Part shown: positions 54,464-63,486 of the stretch, in pieces | How positions within the stretch are numbered: the first letter of the stretch is position 1 | Layout: every line of letters starts with the position of its first letter | Origin: Clostridium sp. CX1 | GTDB taxonomy: Bacteria > Bacillota > Clostridia > Clostridiales > Clostridiaceae | Direction: 5' to 3' | NCBI RefSeq assembly: GCF_025398335.1 | Contig: NZ_JAODOO010000016.1 | Location: 1-64,000 of the forward strand | DNA length: 64,000 bases | Program-made: the position numbers and the translations under genes | The notes under the pieces: model-generated | The model's database searches: none | What the model was told of the DNA's origin: nothing | The model's input: the letters and a program-made list of their open reading frames with translations, nothing else

Positions 54464-54495
54464 AGTCCTACACTTTATAAAAAGAGTGTAGGACT
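54464..54495 (+). terminator. Intrinsic terminator
   Basis: AGTCCTACACT pairs with AGTGTAGGACT, 57 bp after the MFS gene. Confidence 0.88.
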
Positions 54496-54685
54496 ACTTG
54501 TTGCTATAATAAAACTCCATTATCAGTAAGGGGTAATAAGTAGTATATCCAATTATAAAATAATTATTATTAAAATATCTAAGTTATCTACAAATGGTTA
54601 TAATCCATTATACATTCTATGGGATACTTCCTTTATAAAATTCACAATAAAAAGAGCCCTTAGTCCAAGGCCCTACTTTTTATAA

Positions 54686-54880
54686 TTAAAACTTTATTTG
54701 CTCTATTCCACTTTGCTCTATTCCACTTTGCTTAACTGCAATTGCTTGCTTTATTGCAAAGTTTTCTTTGGTCTTTTCATTAAACTCATCTAAGTGAGTT
54801 TCTATATTCCCATCGAAGTATATACTAAAATCTGATGCAATAATATTACTTATCTGTAATATTATTATAGATATCTATTG
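54686..54880 (-). pseudogene. Fragment of an unknown gene
   Basis: A minus-strand frame of about 60 codons without a plausible start, ending in a tandem QSGIEQSGIEQ created by a 15-bp duplication. It reads as protein (FSIYFDGNIETHLDEF) but matches no family I know. The rest of the 730-bp stretch 54407-55136 holds only the terminator above and AT-rich DNA. Confidence 0.35.
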
Positions 54881-55136
54881 TTACAGTCTTGTGTCGTTAG
54901 TATTACATGATTATTAAATTAAAAGTACCTGGTATTTCTCCAAGTGCCTTTTCTCGGAGTATTGGGAGGTTTAGTAGGAACAAATAGGATTCAAACCTAT
55001 CATGTAATTCCCATTGCCTAATACAGCCTTTAGTCCAAATTTCTATACTACTATTATAAATCACTTTTAACAGTTTTTTGTCTCAATAAAATCTCAAGTT
55101 TATCTCATGGTTTTAACTAAATAAGATTAGTATAAT

Positions 55137-56471
55137 TTAAATTAATTGATACTGCCTCATTGTATTGCTCTCTCCATTTTGGGTGATTGGCAATCTTATA
55201 AAAAATGTAGTTCCATGACCTGTTTCTGTTTCGAACCAAATTTGTCCTTTATGAGTGTTAGTAATTGTATGATATGCCATAAACAGACCCAATCCAGTTC
55301 CACCACTCCTTTTAAAGGAAAATGGTTCAAATAAGGTTTCTCTTAATTCCTCAGGTATCCCACCAGCATTGTCGCTAATTGAGATTATTATGGAATCCTT
55401 ATCTATTTGAGTCATTACTTGAATCATCCCATTGTCTCCCATTATCTGTACTGCGTTATTTATCAAATTTTCAATTGCTCTCTTAAAAAGCCTTTCACAC
55501 ATGTTGATATATATGTCTACGTTGTTAACTAAATATAAGCTAATATTTCTAGAATTACATATAGGTTTAAATGATTCTAAAACTTCTTTTATTATAGGAA
55601 TTACCTTCTGAGGTATAAGTTCTTCAGGTTTAAATATACTTAGAAGTTCAGTTACCATACTGTTCATTTCGTCAACTTGTTTAATTATTCTATCAAAATA
55701 GTTCTGGGCTAAATGTTTATCTGTAGTCAGGTTACCTAACTGTCCTAACCCCCTTATTATCGCTAAAGGATTTTTAAGATCATGCACTGCTGTTGCAATT
55801 AACTCACTTGTCGCTGATAACTTTGTGTCTGATGAAACACTTTGTGAATAATTATTAAGATTTGACATTGTAGCTTCAATAGAAGTTACACATGCAACAG
55901 CTATATGCAATCTTGCTGGGTGTGCATACTGAACAGGTACACTTATGTCAATTGCTCCTATAATTTCGTCATTATGCCTAATAGGTACACCTATGCAAGC
56001 ACAGGACCCATATACCATTCCAAAGTGTTCTATGCCATACACTAGAGCCGGCTGACCTGTTGCTAACGCAGTTCCGATACCATTATTCCCGATATTCCTC
56101 TCAGCCCAACTTGCTCCAAGGCAAATACCAACTGTCCTTCCACCTAACTCTTCTGGTGTGCCCCTAGAATCTATAATCCACCCCTCACTATCTGACAAAG
56201 CAACTATATGAGGTATTCCAGTTAAACTCAATGATAAAGAATCCATGTATGCCGCTGAGGTTTCAACTAGTTTCGAATTCTTTTGTAACTTTTGTTTAAG
56301 TTCTTTATCCGATAGAAACTTAAACTTTATGCTATTAGGTTTTAATCCTAGTTCTGTACACCTTTTCCAAGCTTCTAATGTAATTGGTCTCACTGTTGGA
56401 TTATTTTTAACAATTGATATAAAATTCCTCCATTCCATTGAAACATCATTCATATTTAATAAATTTATCAT
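55137..56471 (-). CDS. GAF-domain sensor histidine kinase
   Basis: A 444-residue soluble kinase. Residues about 20-210 match the N-terminal sensor of AcoR-type sigma-54 activators (AWKRCTELGL, GTPEELGGRTVGICLGASW, GIGTALATGQPALVYGIEHF). The kinase follows: H box AVHDLKNPLAIIRG, N box NLINNA, G1 NAGGIPE, G2 GGTGLGLFM. No membrane segment and no adjacent response regulator are visible. AAGGGGG precedes the ATG at 56471. Its ligand is unknown. Confidence 0.88.
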   Translation of the reverse strand: MINLLNMNDVSMEWRNFISIVKNNPTVRPITLEAWKRCTELGLKPNSIKFKFLSDKELKQKLQKNSKLVETSAAYMDSLSLSLTGIPHIVALSDSEGWIIDSRGTPEELGGRTVGICLGASWAERNIGNNGIGTALATGQPALVYGIEHFGMVYGSCACIGVPIRHNDEIIGAIDISVPVQYAHPARLHIAVACVTSIEATMSNLNNYSQSVSSDTKLSATSELIATAVHDLKNPLAIIRGLGQLGNLTTDKHLAQNYFDRIIKQVDEMNSMVTELLSIFKPEELIPQKVIPIIKEVLESFKPICNSRNISLYLVNNVDIYINMCERLFKRAIENLINNAVQIMGDNGMIQVMTQIDKDSIIISISDNAGGIPEELRETLFEPFSFKRSGGTGLGLFMAYHTITNTHKGQIWFETETGHGTTFFIRLPITQNGESNTMRQYQLI

Positions 56472-56585
56472 CCTATTATCCCCCTTATGTCTATCTTTTA
56501 TTTGCAATATACATATTCTCTATATCAAGATGTTTTCCTTCATTCTACCAACAATTCTCAGTCTAATGCTTATGTCACAAATTAT

Positions 56586-56875
56586 TCAGTTTATAAAGTT
56601 GCACCATTGGGCTATATCTTCTACTAATTCCTCTCCTTTTCTATAAGCTGCTGCCCTTGCCAAGTTCATGAGGTCTGCTATCTCTTCTACTGACTTTGGC
56701 TTATACCCATATTTCCATTGTAGAAATCTTTTAGATTCCTCATAATGTTTTTACTTAAGTCAGCGGCTACTTTAGCGAACGCAAGCATTATCTTTTTATT
56801 TTCTACTTTAAGTTGTAATGCATGTTCTATAGCGTACATATTTTCTAGCACTAATCTCACATATTGCTTACTCAT
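56586..56875 (-). pseudogene. Small hypothetical gene broken by a frameshift
   Basis: The first frame (MSKQYVRLVLENMYAIEH...) is lost after AAVADLSK-type sequence at an AAAAA run near 56750. A second frame then continues EESKRFLQWKYGYKPKSVEE to a stop at 56586. One added A would join them into a protein of about 96 residues. This could be phase variation, programmed slippage or decay. No known family. Confidence 0.5.
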
Positions 56876-57059
56876 ACATATTCTCTCTTTCGCTTGATTT
56901 TATAGGAATTATACCTGATTAGGCACAAATATAAGTAAGTTGCATATCATATTACCACAGGTACCCACTCCATATTACATAGAAAATCAAGTTTTACTCA
57001 AAGACTAAGGACAAGCTATAATCTTGATTTTCTAAAAAATATTATAGGGGTGACTTAAG

Positions 57060-57503
57060 ATGACAGATTGTCATAAAAAAACTAAAGATTCTTGCAGCCA
57101 CACTAAAAATCCTTGTAATCTTTGTAACCAATTTGCCAGGATACTTGGAGCAGAAATTTTAACATCTACAAGAGATTTATGCGTTGTGACATTTCTTAGA
57201 GATATAGATGCAACAATATTAGGAAGACCAACTCATTCTCCATTAGCTTTAGCTGCTTTATTCTCTTTCGAATCTACCGATAGCTGTGGAAGAACTCTTA
57301 ATTTAGGTGAAACAGTAATTTTACAGAAAGAAATTAATGATTTCATTACAATTCTTAGAGAACATGGAATAACAGTTACTGCTCTCCATAACCATTGGTT
57401 ATTTGATAATCCAAGACTCATGTATATTCACTTTGAATCTATTGATGAACCTTTAAATTTTGCAAGAAAAGTAGCAGATGCTTTACGCGTCTTAAGGTGC
57501 TGA
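57060..57503 (+). CDS. DUF1259 family protein
   Basis: A 147-residue protein. ALHNHWLFDNPRLMYIHFES is the hallmark of DUF1259 (LppY/LpqO-like), and four cysteines lie in the N-terminal CSHTKNPCNLC. Unlike some relatives it has no signal peptide. GGGGTGA precedes the ATG and a terminator follows. Function unknown. Confidence 0.85.
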   Translation: MTDCHKKTKDSCSHTKNPCNLCNQFARILGAEILTSTRDLCVVTFLRDIDATILGRPTHSPLALAALFSFESTDSCGRTLNLGETVILQKEINDFITILREHGITVTALHNHWLFDNPRLMYIHFESIDEPLNFARKVADALRVLRC

Positions 57504-57534
57504 TGCTTTACACGTTTTAATATAATTAGCTCGG

Positions 57535-57560
57535 GTAACTGCTGAATATTCTGCAGTTAC
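57535..57560 (+). terminator. Intrinsic terminator
   Basis: GTAACTGC pairs with GCAGTTAC, followed by TTTATT. Confidence 0.75.
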
Positions 57561-57714
57561 TTTATTACATAAAAATCCCTATTATTATATCCTCAATTTT
57601 TCTTATTACCTAGACACATATTATTTCGCATCTAAATTTACCTATATTCCTAATCATAATTTTTAAGTGTAACATTAATATTTTTTAATTTTTGCCGTTT
57701 TTTTGCCGTTTGCC

Positions 57715-57743
57715 TTGTCAACACCTTAGAACTATTGTATAAT
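57715..57743 (+). promoter_or_regulatory. Promoter of the queuosine-salvage operon
   Basis: TTGTCA, 17-bp spacer, TATAAT; transcription starts about 10 bp before the riboswitch. Confidence 0.75.
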
Positions 57744-57759
57744 CAATGTTTGTAAGCCG

Positions 57760-57809
57760 TGAGAAGTGTTCCTTGCCTAACCACTTCTACAATAAAAAAA
57801 ACAAGGAGG
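57760..57809 (+). promoter_or_regulatory. preQ1-I-type riboswitch
   Basis: P1 stem AGAAGTG (57762-57768) with CACTTCT (57782-57788). Its loop holds TTCCTTGCCTAAC, then an A-rich tail (ACAATAAAAAAAA) ends in CAAGG (57802-57806), which can pair with loop CCTTG in an H-type pseudoknot. CAAGG overlaps the AAGGAGG ribosome site, so ligand binding would block translation. The downstream queT gene fits preQ1 control. Confidence 0.8.
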
Positions 57810-57819
57810 TAAATAAAAA

Positions 57820-58512
57820 ATGATACGATACAGCTTAGTAGAAGATAAAAATCAACGTGAAATTGTTTTACTTAAGGCGTCACCATGTATTTGGAGTCGC
57901 TGTTCTTTTTGTGACTATATACACGACAATAGCGAAGATACCGCAGCCAATGTAAGGCTAAACAAAGACGTTCTTGAAAATATTACAGGCAAGTACAGAT
58001 CCTTAGAAGTAATAAATTCAGGAAGCTGTTTTGAATTACCTAAGGATACTTTAACTGACGTTAAAGAAGCAATATTCTCTAAAGGTATAGAAAAGCTATT
58101 TTTAGAAAGTCACTGGATTTATAGAAACAGACTTAATGAAATGAGGCAGTTCTTTGAAGTTCCCATTATTTTTAAATGCGGTATAGAAACCTTCGATGAC
58201 AATTTCAGAAACAATGTTCTAAATAAAGGAGCCATATTCTCAGGTCCAGAGGAAGTATCTAAATATTTCAACTCTATATGTCTCATGGTAGGAATTAAAG
58301 GGCAAACTAAAGATATGATTAAAAAAGACATTGAATACTTATTAGAGTATTTCCAATACGGGTGTATAAACATGTATGTTGAAAATACTACACCCCTGAA
58401 GAGAGATTCTGAGCTAATTCAATGGTTTAGAGAGAATTACAGTTTCTTAGAGCATAATGATAATATAGAAGTTCTTTGGAATAATACTGACTTTGGAGTT
58501 GGAGGAGAATAA
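57820..58512 (+). CDS. Radical-SAM protein, candidate queuine lyase QueL
   Basis: A 230-residue protein with CIWSRCSFCDY near residue 24, a CX4CX2C variant of the radical-SAM motif. VINSGSCFELPKD and FKCGIETFDDNFRNNVL fit the TIM-barrel. It follows a preQ1-type riboswitch and lies one base before queT, so it belongs to queuosine salvage. QueL, a radical-SAM lyase, converts queuine to preQ1 in Clostridioides difficile; equating this gene with it is inference from context and length. Confidence 0.7.
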   Translation: MIRYSLVEDKNQREIVLLKASPCIWSRCSFCDYIHDNSEDTAANVRLNKDVLENITGKYRSLEVINSGSCFELPKDTLTDVKEAIFSKGIEKLFLESHWIYRNRLNEMRQFFEVPIIFKCGIETFDDNFRNNVLNKGAIFSGPEEVSKYFNSICLMVGIKGQTKDMIKKDIEYLLEYFQYGCINMYVENTTPLKRDSELIQWFRENYSFLEHNDNIEVLWNNTDFGVGGE

Positions 58513-58513
58513 A

Positions 58514-59002
58514 ATGAATAATAGTAGTAAAAACATAAAAAAATTAGTTAAAATTGCAATAACTGCTGCCATATATGCAGTAGCAACAGTATCCATAGCT
58601 CCCTTAAGTTACGGTGCTGTGCAATTTAGATTTTCCGAGGTGATGACTCTTTTAGCATTCATTGATCCTATATATATACCTGGTCTTGTACTTGGATGTG
58701 CTATATCAAATCTTTACAGCCCTTTAGGGATAGTTGATGTATTAGTTGGAACTACTGCTACTCTATTGGCAGTTTACATGATAAAGAAAACAAAAAGCTT
58801 ATTCATTGCAACACTTTGGCCTACTATAGCAAACGGATTAATTGTAGGGGCTGAATTATATTTTGCATTAAATCTTCCATTTTTGGAATCTGCTTTATAT
58901 GTGGCTCTAGGAGAATTTGTTGTAGTCACCTGTATAGGATACCCTTTATTTAAATTATTAATGAAAAGAGAAGATGTGATGAAGGTACTGAAATACCAGT
59001 AA
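58514..59002 (+). CDS. queT: QueT family precursor transporter
   Basis: A 162-residue membrane protein with about five hydrophobic segments and QFRFSEVMTLLAFIDPIYIPGLVLG plus ISNLYSP, typical of QueT (quoted family pattern across residues about 43-78). QueT proteins take up queuosine precursors as S components of ECF-type transporters. GGAGGAG in the end of the radical-SAM gene serves its ATG at 58514. Same riboswitch-controlled operon. Confidence 0.9.
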   Translation: MNNSSKNIKKLVKIAITAAIYAVATVSIAPLSYGAVQFRFSEVMTLLAFIDPIYIPGLVLGCAISNLYSPLGIVDVLVGTTATLLAVYMIKKTKSLFIATLWPTIANGLIVGAELYFALNLPFLESALYVALGEFVVVTCIGYPLFKLLMKREDVMKVLKYQ

Positions 59003-59060
59003 ATTTTTATCCGATATTCTATCTGATTCTTAGTTTATCTTCATTACTAAATATTTAATA

Positions 59061-59121
59061 AAAGCAGAAAAGTTAAGAACTTGCTATCAGTTTTATAAAA
59101 AGTTCTTAGCTTTTCTGCTTT
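59061..59121. terminator. Bidirectional terminator
   Basis: AAGCAGAAAAGTTAAGAACT pairs with its near-complement over about 20 bp between convergent queT and the GGDEF-EAL gene. Confidence 0.88.
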
Positions 59122-59134
59122 ATTTCTAATATTT

Positions 59135-61069
59135 TTACTTTATCCCCTTTTGAAAGGATGAGTTTTCGAAAACTGTAGCCATTTCTTCTGGCGGAAGAGG
59201 TCTTCCAAAATAATATCCTTGAATTTTATTGCAACTTTTAACTTCTAGAGATTTTAGTTGTTCCTCTAGCTCTACCCCTTCTGCAACGACCTCTAAATCC
59301 ATTTTATGTGCAAGATTTATTATTTGCTCAGTGATTATTTCTTCATAGGAATTTTTACAAAGTCCATCAATAAATGTTTTATCTATTTTTAGCGTGTTTA
59401 TAGGTAAGCTTTTTAAATAATTTAAGGAAGAATATCCCGTTCCAAAGTCATCTAGAGCTACTCTTACCCCTATACCTCTTAACTCGTTTAAGGCACTTAA
59501 ATTTAATTCTAAGGACTCCATCATAACACTCTCTGTTATTTCAATTTCCAAAGCTTGCGGATCTGTATTTGTTTCCTTCAAAACCTTCTTAACTGCCGCT
59601 ACAAAATCACTTTTTTGAAGCTGAATGGCAGAGACGTTAACAGAAATAAAATTATAACAATAACCTTTATTTCTCCACTCCCTGTTTTGCTTACAAGCAG
59701 TTCTTAAAACCCACTCACCGATTGGTACTATTAGGCCTGTTTCCTCAGCTAGGCTAATAAATTCTCTAGGTGAAACCCACCCGAATTTTTTATTATTCCA
59801 CCTAATAAGTGCTTCGAAACTTACTATTTTTCTAGTCTCTACATCTACTTGCGGCTGATAATATAGCGTAAACTCTCTATTCTTGATAGCCTTTCTAAGC
59901 TCAGCTTCTAATTCGGTTTTTCTAAGAACCTCATCATACATTGATCTTTTAAAGAACTTATAGGAACTCTTTCCATCGGCCTTAGCTTTGTTTACTGCTA
60001 TATTTGCATTTCTTAATATTCTAGTAATATCTTCACCATCACCTGGATAAATGCTTATACCTATACTAACTGATATAAAAAACTCTTTTTCATCAATTTC
60101 CCACAAACCATTTGAGGATGCTAATAATCTCTCTGCAGTTGCTGCAACTACTTCTTTATCTTCTACCCCTGTCTGCAGTATCAAGAACTCATCTCCACCA
60201 GTTCTTGATACTATAAACCCTTCGCCAAGCTCATTTTGAATAGCCTGTCCTATTTTCTTTAACAGCTTATCTCCATACTCATGTCCAAAGGTATCGTTAA
60301 CATTTTTAAAATTATCTAAATCAATGTGGTAAACAGCAAAGTACTCATGGTTATCTATCCTATCGTTCAGCTCTTTTCTAAAAAAGTTCCAGTTAGGTAA
60401 ATCCGTAACAAAATCATAGTATGCCATTCGTTCCATCTCTTTGTACTGTTCTCTAAGCTCTTGTTCTGCAGCACTAAGCTGTTCATATACAGCTGAAAGT
60501 TCTAAATAATTTTCGTTTATTAATTTATTAGCTTCTAATTCTTTTAGATTCTTATATCCTAATTCTCCGAACATCCTTGCACCCTTACAAAGAAAATCTA
60601 TCATTTTTTTAATATCATCTTCTGAAACCACAGGAATTTGCTGTATAGTTTTTATATATTCATCTTCAATAAGTCCAAAATACTTAGCCTGATTTTTAAA
60701 ATATTCAATTTTAGGTTCTTTAAAAAATACTTGACCTGCAAATAATGTAGCTATGTTTTTCCCATTAATTATTATCGGAGCACCTATATATATCAAACCG
60801 CTCGTACATCTACATATAGCGTATTCCTTACCCTCTTTTATTTGTTTTAAAATATTTCTTTCCGCCCCATCACATTTAAATCTATATAAGAAATCATATT
60901 TGTTTATATCACTACAATTATCACTATTTTTGGCTACTAATTTATCATCGTTGTCCTTTATTAGACAACTTATCCCTGTTACTGAATAAAAACTATTAAC
61001 CAACTCCTGTAACTCGCCCATGTTCACTAGTTCCGAAAATTTATATTCCAAGCTCCCACCAACTTTCAT
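59135..61069 (-). CDS. PocR-GGDEF-EAL cyclic-di-GMP signalling protein
   Basis: A 644-residue soluble protein. Residues about 10-170 form a PocR-type sensory domain with conserved Cys (FKCDGAERN, ICRCTSGL). A coiled coil leads to a GGDEF domain with intact RTGGDEFLIL and an EAL domain with FEALIRW, EITESV and DDFGTGYSS. Both synthesis and hydrolysis motifs are intact, so the net activity needs testing. The start ATG at 61069 lacks a clear ribosome site. Confidence 0.92.
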   Translation of the reverse strand: MKVGGSLEYKFSELVNMGELQELVNSFYSVTGISCLIKDNDDKLVAKNSDNCSDINKYDFLYRFKCDGAERNILKQIKEGKEYAICRCTSGLIYIGAPIIINGKNIATLFAGQVFFKEPKIEYFKNQAKYFGLIEDEYIKTIQQIPVVSEDDIKKMIDFLCKGARMFGELGYKNLKELEANKLINENYLELSAVYEQLSAAEQELREQYKEMERMAYYDFVTDLPNWNFFRKELNDRIDNHEYFAVYHIDLDNFKNVNDTFGHEYGDKLLKKIGQAIQNELGEGFIVSRTGGDEFLILQTGVEDKEVVAATAERLLASSNGLWEIDEKEFFISVSIGISIYPGDGEDITRILRNANIAVNKAKADGKSSYKFFKRSMYDEVLRKTELEAELRKAIKNREFTLYYQPQVDVETRKIVSFEALIRWNNKKFGWVSPREFISLAEETGLIVPIGEWVLRTACKQNREWRNKGYCYNFISVNVSAIQLQKSDFVAAVKKVLKETNTDPQALEIEITESVMMESLELNLSALNELRGIGVRVALDDFGTGYSSLNYLKSLPINTLKIDKTFIDGLCKNSYEEIITEQIINLAHKMDLEVVAEGVELEEQLKSLEVKSCNKIQGYYFGRPLPPEEMATVFENSSFQKGIK

Positions 61070-61328
61070 TTTCTATACTGAACTAATTATATTAATTGCA
61101 TGGAATTTTCTGTGCCTTTTAATTAAAATAAATTTACCATTAAATTTTAAAAATAACATGCATAAATTAAATAAATATACACTCTTGTTTACATTTTACC
61201 ATATTAAATGGCTCATGTGTTAAAAATTTATAATTTTTTTGTCAAATTTTAAAAGTTCCTAATTATTGTGGAAATATCTCTCCACATATTAACATACCAT
61301 AACCTACCAGCTCATGTAAACAAAATAA

Positions 61329-61358
61329 AACAAGCTATCACTATTTTGATAACTTGTT
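61329..61358 (-). terminator. Intrinsic terminator of the S1 gene
   Basis: AACAAGTTATCA pairs with TGATAGCTTGTT on the minus strand, followed by TTATTTTG. Confidence 0.85.
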
Positions 61359-61402
61359 CTATCAACTAAAAACTACTATATTACAATAAAATTACTTTTT
61401 CT

Positions 61403-62581
61403 TTAATCAAACTTAAAATCCTTTAGTTTGTCTTTGAATAAATCTCCAAGAGTCACCCCTGAAGCTGTATCAACATATTTTTTAATGTCTTCCTTTGGCT
61501 TTTCCACAGCTTCCTTCATACTTAAGCTTATTTTCTTTTCTTTCTCATCTATATTTAGTATCTTAACTTTTACCTTTTGTCCTAAAGTTAACACATCACT
61601 TGCCTTAGTAATTCTTTCTTCGGATATCTCTGAAAGATGAACTAATCCTTCAACTCCTAGCCCTATCTCAACAAAAGCACCAAAGTTTAAAAATTTAGTG
61701 ACTGTTCCCTCAATTACATCTCCAATCTTAAAGTTTTTTATGATATTGTTCCAAGGATCTTCACTTAGATCTTTTAAAGCTAAGGATATTCTATTTTTTT
61801 CTTTATCTGCTTCCAACACATACACTTCTACTTGTTGACCAACAGAGACCACTTCTGAAGGGTCTTTAACTCTCTTCCATGAAAGCTCTGATATATGAAT
61901 TAGACCATCTATTCCTCCCAAGTCAACAAAGGCACCAAACTTGGCAAGTCTGCTTACCTTACCTATTCTTTTTTCCCCTGGTTTAATTTCCTCCCATAGC
62001 TTTTCTTTCTTACTTTCACGCTCCTTTAGCTCTACCTCTTTTCTAGATAGCACTAATCTTTGTTTATCTCTATCAAGTTCAATCACCTTTACTTCCAGAG
62101 TTTTGCCTACAAATTCATTTAAATCCTTTACAAAGGATGCTGATAGTTGAGATGCTGGAATAAAAGCTCTAACCCCCTTTACGTTGGCTACTACTCCTCC
62201 TTTTACTACTTCCTTAACTACTACATCAAAAGTATTGTTTGCAGTAAATAACTCCTGTAACTGCTCCCAAACCTTTTCTCTATCTGCTATCTTTTTAGAC
62301 ACAACAACATTGCCCTCTCCATCGTTCATATCTAATATGTAAACATAAATCTCATCATTTTCTTTTAATAATTCATTAAGGTTTACCTCTGTATCTTCAG
62401 TAACTTCACTTTTTGGCAAAACTCCATCTGACATATATCCTAAATTAATAATTGCCCCATTATCTGTAACAGAGATTACTTTCCCCTTTACTATTTCTCC
62501 TCTTTTAACAGTTTTCATTGAGGATTCGATCTCATTCATAGCCTCATTCATTGAACTTACTTCGTTATTATCAAATGACAT
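61403..62581 (-). CDS. rpsA: 30S ribosomal protein S1-like (four S1 domains)
   Basis: A 392-residue protein with four S1 RNA-binding repeats (GEIVKGKVISVTDNGAIINLG; NTFDVVVKEVVKGGVVA; GKVSRLAKFGAFVDLGGIDGLIH; EGTVTKFLNFGAFVEIGLGVEGLVH). This is the usual size in Firmicutes, shorter than the six-domain E. coli protein. It helps ribosomes bind mRNA. AAGGAGC precedes the ATG. Confidence 0.92.
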   Translation of the reverse strand: MSFDNNEVSSMNEAMNEIESSMKTVKRGEIVKGKVISVTDNGAIINLGYMSDGVLPKSEVTEDTEVNLNELLKENDEIYVYILDMNDGEGNVVVSKKIADREKVWEQLQELFTANNTFDVVVKEVVKGGVVANVKGVRAFIPASQLSASFVKDLNEFVGKTLEVKVIELDRDKQRLVLSRKEVELKERESKKEKLWEEIKPGEKRIGKVSRLAKFGAFVDLGGIDGLIHISELSWKRVKDPSEVVSVGQQVEVYVLEADKEKNRISLALKDLSEDPWNNIIKNFKIGDVIEGTVTKFLNFGAFVEIGLGVEGLVHLSEISEERITKASDVLTLGQKVKVKILNIDEKEKKISLSMKEAVEKPKEDIKKYVDTASGVTLGDLFKDKLKDFKFD

Positions 62582-62940
62582 ATAACCAGCTCCTTTTATA
62601 TTGATATATATTAAGATTTACTTTAATTACAATTTTATTCTATCACAAACCTAATGGAACATTCTACCACTAAGTACACCTAATACCAAAGATAGTTGTG
62701 AAAGGGGATTTTTCAAGAAAAATTCGTTGAAAATTTGAAGGTATATAGTTCTCTATCTTCATTAAACTTCAAAATAAATATTGTAAAATTAATTACTTTA
62801 GATATGATTAAAGTAATAGTTTATATGTTCTTAATTATTAGGTTGGTAAAAATTTATTCCTTAACAAAAACTTTAAAACTTTTCATTTATTTTTTGAAGC
62901 ATAAGACGCTTATAATGCGTCTAATATGCTGAAAGGGGGA
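62582..62940. other. Intergenic region between rpsA and the sigma factor gene
   Basis: Divergent promoters are expected. A hairpin AGACGC/GCGTCT lies at 62904-62922. An AT-rich open frame here looks like chance. No conserved element was recognised. Confidence 0.4.
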
Positions 62941-62961
62941 AATATCTTAACATAAGATATT
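62941..62961 (+). promoter_or_regulatory. Hairpin between ribosome site and start codon
   Basis: AATATCTTA pairs perfectly with TAAGATATT over ACA. When folded it would bring AAAGGGGGA within about nine bases of the sigma-factor ATG, so it may set translation. Confidence 0.5.
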
Positions 62962-62970
62962 ATTGCGTAT

Positions 62971-63486
62971 ATGGATAAAGAGATTGAGAAACTAATTGAC
63001 GAATATGGGAATGATGTACTCAGAATTGCCTATATATACTTGAAGGACAAGTATCTTGCAGAAGATGCATTCCAAGAAGTGTTTGTGAAGGTCTATAAGA
63101 ACCTTAATAAATTTCAAGGAAATAGCAGTGTGAAAACTTGGATTTTATCTATTACTATGAATACTTGTAAAGATATATTAAGAAGTTCTTGGTTAAAAAG
63201 AATAGTATTCAACCAGGATCAAAAACTTTTCAATTGTGATACCAATATTTTGGACAATCCCGATGAAGAAGTTATTAAACAATTCGAATATAATGAATTA
63301 CTAAAGGAAGTTATGAAACTTCCTAAAAAATATAAGGAAGTAGTTATTCTTTTTTATTATGAAGAAGTTTCAACTGCTGAAATAAGTAAAATACTATGTA
63401 TACCTGAGGGAACAGTAAGGAGTCAGTTATTTAGGGCTAGAGAAATTTTAAAATATAATTTAGATGGGAAGATAAGCTATGAATAA
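62971..63486 (+). CDS. ECF-type RNA polymerase sigma factor
   Basis: A 171-residue sigma-70 family protein. Region 2 holds LAEDAFQEVFVKVYKNL and WILSITMNTCKDILR; region 4 holds VSTAEISKILCIPEGTVRSQLFRARE. An overlapping gene follows with the layout of an anti-sigma factor. The ribosome site (AAAGGGGGA, 62932-62940) is separated from the ATG by a perfect hairpin at 62941-62961. Confidence 0.92.
   Translation: MDKEIEKLIDEYGNDVLRIAYIYLKDKYLAEDAFQEVFVKVYKNLNKFQGNSSVKTWILSITMNTCKDILRSSWLKRIVFNQDQKLFNCDTNILDNPDEEVIKQFEYNELLKEVMKLPKKYKEVVILFYYEEVSTAEISKILCIPEGTVRSQLFRAREILKYNLDGKISYE

Noticed and set aside
54960-55030. tRNA-like sequence with a GGATTCAAACC segment
   Set aside because: A T-arm-like hairpin is present on the minus strand, but no matching acceptor stem, D arm or anticodon arm could be folded.
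62735-62932. 65-codon AT-rich frame upstream of the sigma factor
   Set aside because: No ribosome site, low-complexity Ile/Leu/Lys content and overlap with the expected promoter region.
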